This document shows, piece by piece, positions 46,773 through 55,405 of a stretch of DNA of 64,000 nt. Numbering within the stretch: the stretch's first letter is position 1; each line of letters begins with the position of its first letter. The stretch covers positions 28,501-92,500 of the forward strand of contig CAVXSB010000018.1 of assembly GCA_963764315.1 (NCBI GenBank). Direction: 5' to 3'. The notes under the pieces were generated by a model. The model made no database searches. It saw only the letters and a program-made list of their open reading frames with translations, and had not been told where the DNA came from. Origin of the DNA: DATLWN01 sp963764315. GTDB lineage: Bacteria > Pseudomonadota > Zetaproteobacteria > Mariprofundales > Mariprofundaceae. Position numbers and translations under genes: made by a program.

Positions 46773-47513
46773 CTAGATCGCGCCCATCGGCTTGATGGTC
46801 ATGATGATGGATTCGATATGCTCAAGCGCCAAGTTCACATGCTCGGCCAGGCGGCGATTGTTGCTCGCTGCGGCATCATCGCGCTGCCGGCGAAGCTCCG
46901 GGATACGCTGCTCCAGGTTGGCCAGAAAATGCACATTGGTCAGAAAGTACGGGCACAGCAGGCAGGCGTCGAGCAGGAAGCATGGCAATGGCTTGCGGCA
47001 GAAGCCATAGAGGGCTACCTGCAGGTTGCCGCTTTCCAGGATCTGCGCCATCGGCAGTTCGGAGGCCCTGGCATCGTGCACGGTGAGATTCCCCTCTCCG
47101 TCGTACAGCGCCCCTTCGTAGCGGCGCTGCCGCTCGTCCCGGTCAGCCAGCTGCCAGCTGCCATCCTCCAGCTGGCGGATACCTGGCCACTGCCACAGAA
47201 AAAGCTCCACCATATAGCGCTGTTCGTTGCCGATCTCTGCGTGCCTGGCGTTGAGCCAGTCGGCGGCCAGCTTGGCCGCATGCCCGGCTGGGGTTTGCTC
47301 ATAGGCGGCGAAATCCATGCGGTGACCTGCATGCAAGCGCAGCACTGGGATACCGTGCTGGGAATGCGGGGAGTCGGTGGTCAGGCTGACGGCGACCTTG
47401 TCGATCTCGCCTCCGCCGAAGGGGATGTCGCAGGGGTATTCGCCGAGAAAAATCTCGGTTGGATGTTGGCCTGGTACGACCTGGAAAAGACGCTCTCCCG
47501 GTGATCCCACCAC
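46773..47513 (-). CDS. Orphan protein with C-terminal Cys-rich, integrase-tail-like region
   Basis: 246 aa from GTG 47513, which has AGGAG four bases upstream. No domain is recognised with certainty. The middle contains 'DFAAYEQTPAGHAAKLAADWLNARHAEIG'. The C-terminal region 'CRKPLPCFLLDACLLCPYFLTNVHFLANLEQRIPELRRQ' has four Cys and a helical coiled tail, reminiscent of the zinc-binding tail seen on some Tn554-type recombinases, but no tyrosine-recombinase catalytic residues are seen. It lies between an M23 peptidase and a CheY-like gene on the same strand. A structure prediction would be decisive. Confidence 0.5.
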   Translation of the reverse strand: MVGSPGERLFQVVPGQHPTEIFLGEYPCDIPFGGGEIDKVAVSLTTDSPHSQHGIPVLRLHAGHRMDFAAYEQTPAGHAAKLAADWLNARHAEIGNEQRYMVELFLWQWPGIRQLEDGSWQLADRDERQRRYEGALYDGEGNLTVHDARASELPMAQILESGNLQVALYGFCRKPLPCFLLDACLLCPYFLTNVHFLANLEQRIPELRRQRDDAAASNNRRLAEHVNLALEHIESIIMTIKPMGAI

Positions 47514-47550
47514 GGTTCTCCTACCCGTCCTCTTATAGCAGACCGGCCCC

Positions 47551-48417
47551 TTAGCGCAAATCGCCGACGGCGATGGCGGCCGCCTCCGGCGGCAGCAGGG
47601 AGGCGGGATCGACGCGCGCATTCCCGAAGTGCACCCCCCAGTGCAGGTGCGGCCCCGTGGCGCGTCCGGTCATGCCGACCTTGCCGATGACCTGGCCGCT
47701 TTGGACCCAATCCCCCTGCCTGACGTCCGTATGGCTCAGGTGACAATAGATCGAGACGAGTCCGTTGCCATGGCCCAGCACCACGGTATTGCCGTCCAGG
47801 TACATCGCCTTGACTAGCAGCACGCGCCCGGCCAGCGGGGCATGAATGGGCGTGCCCTTGGGTACGGCGATATCGATGCCGGTATGCGGTGAACGGGGCT
47901 CGCCATTGACATAGCGCCGGGCGCCGAAGGGGGTGGAGATGATGCCTGTGACCGGCCAGTGATCCATGTGAATCTCCGGGCTCGCCTTGACCCTGATGCC
48001 GTAGGTGTGCCGCAGTGTGCGCTGGTCGGCGAGCACACGAGCCAGGGTCTTGGCATCGAACTCGGCCATCTTGCGCTTCACGGTGATGTGCGAGATGCGA
48101 AACGAACCTGCATCGACGGTCAGGTGCTCGGTACGGTGCCAGGCCTTGGCGCCGTGGCCGATCGTCCAGTGCAGTGGGTAGCGGCCCGGCCTCCGCGCCA
48201 GATCGACGCCGATCCAGGCCAGCACCGAGCCGTCGGCCTGGCGCATCGCCGGCCAATGACGGCCGAAGGCGCGCAGCTGTACCGGCCCGGCCGGCATGGT
48301 GCGCACATGAATCTCGATGACCTGCCCCTGCACCGCGCTCAGGGCCGCGGCCGGTGCCGCCAGAGGGAAAAGGATCAGCATCATCAGGCCGGATAGGGCA
48401 AGCGAGCAGCGGTTCAT
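47551..48417 (-). CDS. M23-family metallopeptidase (secreted)
   Basis: 288 aa with an N-terminal signal peptide (residues 1-25, 'LALSGLMMLILFPLAAPAAA'). After a beta-rich middle it has the LytM/M23 domain: the zinc ligands are His/Asp in 'SPHTGIDIAVPKGTPIHAP' and His-x-His in 'ATGPHLHWGVHFGNARVDP'. It would be a periplasmic peptidoglycan endopeptidase or LytM-type activator. It overlaps xseA by 4 bp and lies upstream of a SPOR-domain gene, so two wall-related products share the operon. Confidence 0.92.
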   Translation of the reverse strand: MNRCSLALSGLMMLILFPLAAPAAALSAVQGQVIEIHVRTMPAGPVQLRAFGRHWPAMRQADGSVLAWIGVDLARRPGRYPLHWTIGHGAKAWHRTEHLTVDAGSFRISHITVKRKMAEFDAKTLARVLADQRTLRHTYGIRVKASPEIHMDHWPVTGIISTPFGARRYVNGEPRSPHTGIDIAVPKGTPIHAPLAGRVLLVKAMYLDGNTVVLGHGNGLVSIYCHLSHTDVRQGDWVQSGQVIGKVGMTGRATGPHLHWGVHFGNARVDPASLLPPEAAAIAVGDLR

Positions 48418-49961
48418 GGCGTTTCCTCCGTGCGGTTGATCCGGGCATTCGCCGTGCCGTCATGGAAGCGCACGGCGATGTCCGAACCCGGGCCGACCTG
48501 TGCGATGGAATGCAGGATAAGCCCATCGGGTGTGGTGGCAAGGGTGTAGCCGCGGCGCAGCACATGCATGGGATCCAGCGCATGCATCTGTGCTTCGGCG
48601 CGTCCGAGCCGCTGGCGGCCGGCATCGATGTGCTTGCGCACCGCTCGTTCCAGACGCGGCAACAGCTCCCGAGGGTGTCGGCGCTGCCCATCCAGCATCG
48701 TCCCGGCATGGCTTTCCAGCCGCTGTTTCCCGTGATCGAGCGCGCGCCGTTGCACGGCGATGGCACGGGATACACCGAGGGAGATCGGCAGCTGCATCTG
48801 GCGCACATGCTGGCGCGCGGAGGCCAGATCCGAGGCCATGCCTTGGCCCAGTCGGTGCCTGAGCTGGCTCACGCGCTGGCGTTGGCGGCGTAGCTGCAGA
48901 TGCGGTTCCAGGGGTTCAAGCCGACGTAGCCCGGCTGCCAGCGCTGTACGGCCGGTGCGCACGCGCTGGCGCATGGCGTCGCGGGCCCGGCTGTCCAGGC
49001 GCTCGATATGCAGGTGGCGGGCATCGGATGCCAGTCGCCAGGCATGGACGAGACGGGCACGCTGGCCGGCATGCTGCTCGGCGGCGTGGGAGAGTCCTCG
49101 GTCGAGCAGGCCGCGCAACAGGGGCAGGCGGGGCAGGCGCTGGCGCAGCTCCGCGCGTGCCGGGCAGGCCAGTTCGGCGGCATTGGACGGGGTGGCTGCA
49201 CGCGCATCGGCGGCGAAATCCGCGAGCGTGACGTCGATCTCATGCCCGATGCCGGCGATCACCGGCACCGGGCAATCGACGATGGCCTGGACCACCTGCT
49301 CGTCGTTGAAGCACCAGAGATCCTCGACACTGCCGCCGCCGCGCACCAGCAGGATGAGATCGGGTGGTGAGGCCATGCGCGCCATGCGCGCGAAGGCGGC
49401 GGCGATGGAGGCCGGGGCCGCATCCCCCTGCACTAGGCAGGGAGAGAGGGTCAGGCTGAGCCAGGCGGGCCGGGTGGCCAGCACCTTCTTGACGTCCTCG
49501 ATGGCGGCGGTGGATGGGGAGGTGATGATGCCGATGTGTTGGGGCAGCGATGGCAGCGGCCGCTTGCGCGCCGCATCGAACCAGCCGCGGGCCGCGAATG
49601 CCTGCTTGCGCCGCTCGAATTCGGCCGCCAGGCGGCCACTGCCGGCCGCCTCGACCGATTGCACGATCAGCTGGTAGCTGCCGCGTGGCTCGTACACGCT
49701 CAGGTGGCCATTGAAGACGAATTCGTTTCCTTCCTGCGGCAGTGTTTTCAGCCGCACGGCGGTGGAGCGCCAGATCACCGCCGAGATGGCGGCATGCCGA
49801 TCCTTGATGGTGAAGTACAGGTGTCCCGAGGCATGGCGGGTCAGGCGCGACACCTCGCCGGCGACGCGCACATGGGCGAAGCTTTGTTCAAGCAGCTGCT
49901 TGATGCCGGCGGTGAGTTCGGTAACGCTCAGCGGTGGTATGGCGTTCGCCTGGGAATCCAT
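48414..49961 (-). CDS. xseA: Exodeoxyribonuclease VII large subunit
   Basis: Large subunit of ExoVII, which degrades single-stranded DNA. An N-terminal OB fold ('FAHVRVAGEVSRLTRHASGHLYFTIKDRHAAISAVIW') is followed by the catalytic core 'HIGIITSPSTAAIEDVKKVL', 'LILLVRGGGSVEDLWCFNDEQVVQAI' and 'PVIAGIGHEIDVTLADFAADARAATPSNAAE', then a long helical coiled coil. It has 515 aa, slightly longer than usual because of the coiled-coil region. The small subunit xseB is not in the window. Confidence 0.96.
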   Translation of the reverse strand: MDSQANAIPPLSVTELTAGIKQLLEQSFAHVRVAGEVSRLTRHASGHLYFTIKDRHAAISAVIWRSTAVRLKTLPQEGNEFVFNGHLSVYEPRGSYQLIVQSVEAAGSGRLAAEFERRKQAFAARGWFDAARKRPLPSLPQHIGIITSPSTAAIEDVKKVLATRPAWLSLTLSPCLVQGDAAPASIAAAFARMARMASPPDLILLVRGGGSVEDLWCFNDEQVVQAIVDCPVPVIAGIGHEIDVTLADFAADARAATPSNAAELACPARAELRQRLPRLPLLRGLLDRGLSHAAEQHAGQRARLVHAWRLASDARHLHIERLDSRARDAMRQRVRTGRTALAAGLRRLEPLEPHLQLRRQRQRVSQLRHRLGQGMASDLASARQHVRQMQLPISLGVSRAIAVQRRALDHGKQRLESHAGTMLDGQRRHPRELLPRLERAVRKHIDAGRQRLGRAEAQMHALDPMHVLRRGYTLATTPDGLILHSIAQVGPGSDIAVRFHDGTANARINRTEETP

Positions 49962-50009
49962 CGCTGCATGTTGCCCGACATCGCCATCGGGTCAACCGCA
50001 GGGCGGAGC

Positions 50010-50450
50010 TCAGAACGATGGGTGCAACTGGTAGGGCTGGGGGGCGCGGCGGAAACCCGCCCGGTGCTTCTGCTGCTGTTGGCGAAGCAGCGCGTGGGCG
50101 ATGCCCGCATGCGGATCCAGGGCCACCCCCGCACTGTTCAGGAAGAAATAGCCGCTGACCCCTTTCTCGCGGGCCAGGCGCATATTGCGGCTGTTGCCGT
50201 AGCGGCAGATGGCATACCATGGGGCGCCCTGGGACTGGAAGCGGAACCATTCGGCAACGGCGATGCCCTGTACATCCGCATCGTCGATGTCACAGATCAG
50301 GAAGCTGCATGAACGGCGGCTCAGGCGGGCGTAGACATCGAGATCGGACAGCACGATGTCTGCGGCCATGTCGTCCAATTCGAGCACGCTGCGAATCTGG
50401 TAGGCGGGCACGATGTTACGGGTCAGGATCAGGCCGTTGTGCGCATGCAT
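50010..50450 (-). CDS. Degenerate receiver-domain protein, paralogue of the 24.6-kb protein
   Basis: 146 aa. It starts 'HAHNGLILTRNIVPAYQIRSVL' and has 'SFLICDIDDADVQGIAVAEWF', where the Asp of 'ICD' aligns with a receiver phospho-acceptor, then 'RYGNSRNMRLAREKGVSGYFFL'. The same pattern (GLIL..N.V...Q, ADID.AD..G.AV, LAR..G..G.FF, AG.A..ILR) is found at 24587-25195, so the two are homologous. The acidic pocket pair and the beta5 Lys are missing, which suggests it is not an ordinary phosphorylated receiver. The tail is basic and polar. Divergent from ppk, sharing a region with Pho-box repeats. Confidence 0.7.
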   Translation of the reverse strand: MHAHNGLILTRNIVPAYQIRSVLELDDMAADIVLSDLDVYARLSRRSCSFLICDIDDADVQGIAVAEWFRFQSQGAPWYAICRYGNSRNMRLAREKGVSGYFFLNSAGVALDPHAGIAHALLRQQQQKHRAGFRRAPQPYQLHPSF

Positions 50451-50497
50451 GGCAACACCTCCGAGGATTGGGTGCCGGTCAGAATATCCCTCGATTG

Positions 50498-50525
50498 TGT
50501 CAGGTTTATGGCAGGGTCATGACAG
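50498..50525 (+). promoter_or_regulatory. Pho-box-like direct repeats upstream of ppk
   Basis: TGTCAG (50498), TGGCAG (50509) and TGACAG (50520) recur with an exact 11-bp period, the geometry of PhoB-binding sites (TGTCA half-sites). They lie 118 bp before the ppk start chosen here and in the divergent promoter region of the receiver-like gene. Two half-sites deviate from consensus. Confidence 0.6.
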
Positions 50526-50642
50526 CCGGTGGATGCACCAGCCGTCCCATTCGGGCTAGGATGGCGTGCGGTCACCACGATGTCATGCGGTGCGGGCAGC
50601 ATGTGCGCCTTCGCGCACGATGGGAGATGGGTCTTGGATCAG

Positions 50643-52709
50643 ATGCAGATGGACACGCCGGAAAACTTTCTGAATCGGGAGCTGAGTCTTCTGGCCTTCC
50701 ACAAGCGGGTGCTGGCCATGGCTCAGGACGACAGCCTGCCCTTGCTGGAGCGCCTGCGCTTTCTGTGCATCTCCAGTTCCAATCTGGATGAGTTCTTCGA
50801 GGTCAGGGTGGCGTCCGTGCGTCATCTGCTGGATGTCGGCAAGCAGCGCATCGGCGCCGACCAGGTCAGTCCGGCCAGGCTACTTCGCGATATCCGTGAG
50901 CAGGTGGCGGAGATGGTGACGTGCCAGTACGACCTGCTGAACCAGGAGCTGATCCCGGCGCTGGCGGCCCAGGGCATCCATTTTATCCGGCGTACACACT
51001 GGAACGATGCCCAGCGCGCGTGGCTGAAGGGCTTCTTCGACAGCAATATCATGCCGATGATCAGCCCGCTGGGTATCGATCCGTCGCATCCGTTCCCGCG
51101 CATCGCCAACAAGATACTGCATTTCATCGTGTCGCTGGAGGGCAAGGATGCCTTCGGGCGTGCGCACAACCTGGCCATCGTGCCGGCGCCGCGCTCCCTG
51201 CCGCGGCTGATCCGGCTGCCGGAGGAGGTGGCCGGTGTGCCGGATGGCTTCGTCTTTTTGTCTTCGATCATTCATGCCTTCGTCGAGGACATGTTCCAGG
51301 GCATGCACGTGACCGGCTGCTACCAGTTCCGGGTCAGCCGCGATACGGAGCTGTACCTGGACGAGGAGGAGATGGAGGACATCAAGTCGGCCCTGGAGGG
51401 TGGCCTGCAGCAGGAACGCCGGTTCGGGCGCGGGGTGCGCCTGGAGGTGGCCGATAACTGCCCCCAGGACGTCATCGATTTCCTGCTCAACCGATTCGAT
51501 CTGGGCGAACAGGATTTGTATCAGGTGGACGGCCTGGTCAACCTGTATCGCCTGGCCTCGCTCTATGACCGGGTCGAGCGCCCGGATCTGAAGTTCCCCG
51601 CATTCCGGCCGTCGCTGCCTGCGGAGCTGAAGGACAATGACGATATCTTCGCCGTTCTGCGTCGCCGCGATGTGGCGCTGATCCATCCCTTCCACGCCTT
51701 CTCGCCGGTGCTGGCGATGCTGAACCAGGCTGCCGACGATCCGAATGTGCTGGCGATCAAACAGACGCTGTACCGCACCGGCGAGGATTCCCCGATCGTG
51801 CAGGCCTTGCTCAGGGCCGCGCGCAAGGGCAAGGAGGTGACGGTGATCGTCGAGCTGCGCGCGCGCTTCGACGAGGAGGACAATATCCACCTGGCCGAGC
51901 GCCTGCAGCAGGCTGGGGCGCATGTGGTGTACGGGGTGGTCGGGTACAAGACCCACGCCAAGCTGCTGATGGTCGTGCGCCGCGAGGGGAAGAATTTCCG
52001 TCGCTACGTGCATCTGGGCACGGGGAACTACCATCCGGTGACGACGGCCTTCTACACCGATGTCGGCCTGATGACCACCGATGCGCAGATCGGCTTGGAC
52101 GTGCACCGCGTGTTCCAGCAGCTGACGGGGCTGGGCCGCACCACCCGCATGAAGAAGATCGTGCAGGCACCGTTCGAGATGAAGAAGCGGTTGATCGAGT
52201 GGATCGAGCGCGAGGCCGAGCATGCCAGGCAGGGCAAGTCTGCGAAGATCCTGGCCAAGATGAACGGCCTGGAGGAGAAGGATGTCATCCTCGCCCTGTA
52301 CCGGGCCTCGCAGGCGGGGGTGAAGATCGAGTTGATCGTGCGCGGCATCTGCTGCCTGCGTCCCGGCGTCAAGGGCTTGTCCGAGAACATTCGCGTGCGC
52401 TCCGTGCTCGGCCGTTTCCTCGAGCATTCCCGCCTCTTCTATTTTGCGAACGGCGGCGCTGCGGAGCTGTACGGCGCCAGCGCCGACTGGATGGAGCGCA
52501 ACCTGCTTAGGCGGGTCGAAACCTGCTTCCCCATCGAGGATGCCCGTTTGAAGCGCCAGATCCTGCGCCAGGGCTTGAGAACCTACCTGCTGGACAATAC
52601 GCACACCTGGTTTCTGCAGCAGGATGGCAGCTACCGCAGGGCGGTGGCGCGGGGACGAGCCAAGCCCGTATCGGCCCAGGCCGCATTGCTCAGGGAGCTG
52701 ACGGACTGA
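50643..52709 (+). CDS. ppk: Polyphosphate kinase
   Basis: Synthesises polyphosphate from ATP. 'NFLNRELSLLAFHKRVLAMA' at the N-terminus, 'LRFLCISSSNLDEFFEVRV', the 'SPVLAMLNQAADDPNVLAIKQTLYRTGEDSPIV' region, and the autophosphorylated His in 'YVHLGTGNYHPVT' with 'YKTHAKLLMVVR' identify PPK1. From 50643 it has 688 aa, the same as the E. coli enzyme. The exact start is uncertain: TTG 50634 has a better-spaced GGGAG; ATG 50649 is also possible. ppx follows after 65 bp. Pho-box-like repeats lie upstream. Confidence 0.96.
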   Translation: MQMDTPENFLNRELSLLAFHKRVLAMAQDDSLPLLERLRFLCISSSNLDEFFEVRVASVRHLLDVGKQRIGADQVSPARLLRDIREQVAEMVTCQYDLLNQELIPALAAQGIHFIRRTHWNDAQRAWLKGFFDSNIMPMISPLGIDPSHPFPRIANKILHFIVSLEGKDAFGRAHNLAIVPAPRSLPRLIRLPEEVAGVPDGFVFLSSIIHAFVEDMFQGMHVTGCYQFRVSRDTELYLDEEEMEDIKSALEGGLQQERRFGRGVRLEVADNCPQDVIDFLLNRFDLGEQDLYQVDGLVNLYRLASLYDRVERPDLKFPAFRPSLPAELKDNDDIFAVLRRRDVALIHPFHAFSPVLAMLNQAADDPNVLAIKQTLYRTGEDSPIVQALLRAARKGKEVTVIVELRARFDEEDNIHLAERLQQAGAHVVYGVVGYKTHAKLLMVVRREGKNFRRYVHLGTGNYHPVTTAFYTDVGLMTTDAQIGLDVHRVFQQLTGLGRTTRMKKIVQAPFEMKKRLIEWIEREAEHARQGKSAKILAKMNGLEEKDVILALYRASQAGVKIELIVRGICCLRPGVKGLSENIRVRSVLGRFLEHSRLFYFANGGAAELYGASADWMERNLLRRVETCFPIEDARLKRQILRQGLRTYLLDNTHTWFLQQDGSYRRAVARGRAKPVSAQAALLRELTD

Positions 52710-52774
52710 GGCGTGGCGCCGGACTTCGCAGGCCGGCGATATCCGTGATAGCGTGGACGGGTTGCGGGGTGGGC

Positions 52775-54289
52775 ATGGCACGATGGAACCGAGACAGGCT
52801 GAAGGGCGAAATCGCGGCGGTCGATCTCGGTTCGAGCAGCTTCCACATGATCGTCGCCCGCATCCAGGAGGGGCAGCCGCCGCTGGTCGTGGACCGGCTG
52901 CGCGAGATGGTGCGCCTGCGCGAGGGCCTGGACGAAAACTATAATATCACCCCCGAGGTGCAGCAGCGGGCACTGGCCTGCCTGCAGCGCTTCGGCCAGC
53001 GCCTGAAGGGCCTGGCTCTTTCCAATGTGCGCGTCGTCGGTACCAATACGCTGCGCCATGCCGAGATGGCGCAGGGCTTCCTGCGGGCAGCGGAGGCGGC
53101 GCTCGGCCACCCGATCCAGATCATTTCCGGTGATGAAGAGGCGCGCCTGATCTATCTCGGCGTGGCGCGATCGCTCGGATTCGACGATCAGGAACGCCTG
53201 GTCATCGATATCGGCGGAGGCAGCACCGAATGCATCATCGGCCAGCGTCTGAAGACGCGAGACAGGGAAAGCCTGGCCATGGGCTGTGTCAGCTTTACCC
53301 AACGATTCTTCGCCAACGGCGGCATCCAGAAGAAGGCATACAAGGAGGCGGAGATCGCCGCCTTGCGCGAGTTGCAGGATATCAGCGTACGCTTCAAGCG
53401 CCTGGGCTGGCAGGGCGCGGTCGGCGCCTCGGGCACCATTCGTTCCGTGGCCCAGATTGCCAGTCTTTGCGGCTGGAGCACCGGCGGTGTGATCACGCGC
53501 GAGGCTCTGGATCTGTTGCGCAAGCGCATGTTCGAGTTCGATCGCATCGAGGCGCTCGATATCCCGGGGCTCAGTGTCGAGCGCAAGCTGGTGTTTCCGG
53601 GCGGGCTGGCAGTGCTGCGTGCGGCCTTCAAGGCGCTCGGCATCGAGCGCATGACGGTTGCCGACGGTGCCCTCAGGGAGGGCGTGCTGTATGACCTGAT
53701 CGGGCGCATCATCCACGAGGACATGCGTGAGCAGACGGTGCGCGGTATGAAGGAGCGATACCTGGTCGATGAGGCGCATGCGGCGCATGTCGATCAGGTT
53801 GTCGCCGGGTTGTTCCGGAAGGCATGCGGGCCATGGGGGCTTGAGGATGGCGAATGGGCGTTGTACCTGTCGTGGGCGGCGACATTGCACGAGATCGGCC
53901 TGGCGGTTTCGCACAGCCAGTACCACAAGCATGGGGCTTATCTGCTTGCCAACAGCGATATGGCCGGGTTTTCGCAACAGGAGCAGCAGATGCTGGCCTT
54001 CATGGTCGGCAGCCACCGCCGCAAGCTGAACATGTCCGATCTGCAGAAACTGCCGGAACCGAGTCGGGTGCCGGTGCTGCGCTTGTGCATCCTGCTGCGC
54101 CTGGCGGTGCTTCTGACGCGCAACCGGATCCCCAAGTACCTGCCCGATTTCTCCGTGGATGCGGACGGACGGGGCATTGAGCTGGGCTTTCCCGATGGCT
54201 GGCTGGCCGAGCATGCGCTGACGCGGGCCGATCTGAACCAGGAGCAGGGTCTGCTGCAGCCCTCCGAGATGAGGCTGGCCTTCGGCTAG
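52775..54289 (+). CDS. ppx: Exopolyphosphatase (Ppx/GppA)
   Basis: Degrades polyphosphate from the end; partner of Ppk. ASKHA-fold motifs are 'AAVDLGSSSFHMIVAR', 'DEEARLIYLGVARSL', 'LVIDIGGGSTECIIG' and 'VGASGTIRSVAQI', with a C-terminal HD-like helical region ('LHEIGLAVSHSQYHKHGAYLL'). I start at ATG 52775 (504 aa), near other family starts; an in-frame ATG ten codons upstream is weaker. It is convergent with phoU (21 bp between stops). Confidence 0.95.
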   Translation: MARWNRDRLKGEIAAVDLGSSSFHMIVARIQEGQPPLVVDRLREMVRLREGLDENYNITPEVQQRALACLQRFGQRLKGLALSNVRVVGTNTLRHAEMAQGFLRAAEAALGHPIQIISGDEEARLIYLGVARSLGFDDQERLVIDIGGGSTECIIGQRLKTRDRESLAMGCVSFTQRFFANGGIQKKAYKEAEIAALRELQDISVRFKRLGWQGAVGASGTIRSVAQIASLCGWSTGGVITREALDLLRKRMFEFDRIEALDIPGLSVERKLVFPGGLAVLRAAFKALGIERMTVADGALREGVLYDLIGRIIHEDMREQTVRGMKERYLVDEAHAAHVDQVVAGLFRKACGPWGLEDGEWALYLSWAATLHEIGLAVSHSQYHKHGAYLLANSDMAGFSQQEQQMLAFMVGSHRRKLNMSDLQKLPEPSRVPVLRLCILLRLAVLLTRNRIPKYLPDFSVDADGRGIELGFPDGWLAEHALTRADLNQEQGLLQPSEMRLAFG

Positions 54290-54310
54290 AACTTAGTAGG
54301 GGGCCAGGTC

Positions 54311-55018
54311 CTAGTGGCCGCGGCTGTCCTCGCGCAGCATGCGTGCGGCAGCGGCGTGATCGACATGGCGGATGTCGTGCCCACGGATCATGTAAACGAC
54401 CATCTCGGCGATATTCGTGGCGTGATCGGCGATGCGCTCCAGATTCTTGGCCATGTTCGACAGGATGATGGAGGAGCTGATCTGGCGCGGATCCTCCATC
54501 ATATAGGTCAGGGTCTCGCGGTACATCGACTTGTGCAGCTGATCGATATGCTCGTCGTTCTCGATGACTTCCATCGCCATGTCGATATCGCCGCGGGAGA
54601 AGGCGTCCAGGGCCTTGTTGACCTGACGCTTCACCTTTTCACCCATCAGCGCGAAGCTGGACAGGTTTTTCGGCGGGTGTTCCATGGCGCGCAGCATGCC
54701 CTCGGAGATGCCGGCTGCCAGGTCGCCCATGCGCTCCAGATCGGTGACGACCTTGATCGAGGCGACGATCAGCCTGAGATCGCCGGCCGCCGGCTGCCGG
54801 CGCACCAGAATGGATTTCATCAGTTCGTCGCTCTGTACCTCGAGGGCATTGATGGCGGCATCGCCCTCGATGGTCGTCTGGGCCAGATCGGAATCCTGTT
54901 CCATGGTGCCACGAATGGATTGATCGATGGCGCGCTCGACGAGACCGCCCATCTGCAGCACCAGCTGTTTCAGCCGGTCCAGTTCCTCTTCGTATTTCTT
55001 CATCGTGTGCACCGTCAT
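54311..55018 (-). CDS. phoU: Phosphate-specific transport system accessory protein PhoU
   Basis: Negative regulator linking phosphate transport to PhoR. 235 aa with two PhoU helical bundles: 'MGGLVERAIDQSIRGTMEQD', 'DLRLIVASIKVVTDLERMGDLAAGI' and the repeat 'SIILSNMAKNLERIADHATNIAEMVVYMI', with Glu/Asp metal sites. The start at 55018 has AAGGAG eight bases upstream. The usual pstSCAB genes are absent from the window; here phoU stands with ppk-ppx and the Pho-box-controlled porins. Confidence 0.95.
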   Translation of the reverse strand: MTVHTMKKYEEELDRLKQLVLQMGGLVERAIDQSIRGTMEQDSDLAQTTIEGDAAINALEVQSDELMKSILVRRQPAAGDLRLIVASIKVVTDLERMGDLAAGISEGMLRAMEHPPKNLSSFALMGEKVKRQVNKALDAFSRGDIDMAMEVIENDEHIDQLHKSMYRETLTYMMEDPRQISSSIILSNMAKNLERIADHATNIAEMVVYMIRGHDIRHVDHAAAARMLREDSRGH

Positions 55019-55116
55019 GGTTGCTCCTTGCTGCGTGCGAAGCCTAAACCGCAATATAGTTCTTCGTAAGCCCCCACATGTGTGCTGGCGCACACGCTAA
55101 CGCATCCGGATAAAGC

Positions 55117-55310
55117 AAAAAACCGGCCGGGTTGAACCCGGCCGGGGCGTTCTCTTGGAGGAGAGAGGAGAAACGGGATGTTTGCCTTTTGCCGCGCCGC
55201 ATCGGATGCCTTGCGGACTGTCAGGCTGTGGCCGGTACATGGTAAGAGGCAGTTCACGATACCAGCCGCATCCCTTCTTCGTTTGCTTGCCCGAGGATAG
55301 AGGGGCATTA
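55117..55310 (-). ncRNA. Candidate small RNA ending in a perfect terminator
   Basis: On the minus strand a 9-bp perfect stem (CCGGCCGGG / CCCGGCCGG, 55123-55145) with loop TTCAA is followed by six T's (plus A's 55117-55122). No protein-coding gene ends here: the porin has its own terminator 205 bp upstream, and phoU begins downstream. A transcript of 150-190 nt between the two terminators is implied. It would contain a CU-rich run (top-strand 55154-55173) with anti-Shine-Dalgarno character. The 5' end is a guess; a weak TGTCAT...TGCCTT and TATCCT lie near 55299-55326. The other sequence in this 387-bp gap is the phoU leader. Confidence 0.35.
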
Positions 55311-55349
55311 AGGCATGATGATGACATGAGAGAGGCTCGGCGCGCGCAA

Positions 55350-55385
55350 AGAAAAAGGCCCCCGTCCTTGCGGACGGAGGCCTTT
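55350..55385 (-). terminator. Rho-independent terminator of the 55.4-kb porin
   Basis: On the minus strand GGCCTCCGTCC (55382-55372) pairs with GGACGGGGGCC (55367-55357) with one mismatch and a GCAA loop, followed by five T's (plus A's 55352-55356). It starts 24 bp after the porin stop. Confidence 0.88.
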
Positions 55386-55405
55386 GTGCCAGGTGTACGG
55401 GCTTC

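Noticed and set aside
46773..47513. Calling this gene a site-specific integrase
   Set aside because: Only the Cys-rich tail is suggestive; the R..H-x-x-R..Y catalytic set is not seen, so it is left as an orphan.
52631..54214. 527-codon minus-strand frame opposite ppx
   Set aside because: Shadow of Ppx; no family resemblance and it would cover the ppk-ppx spacer.
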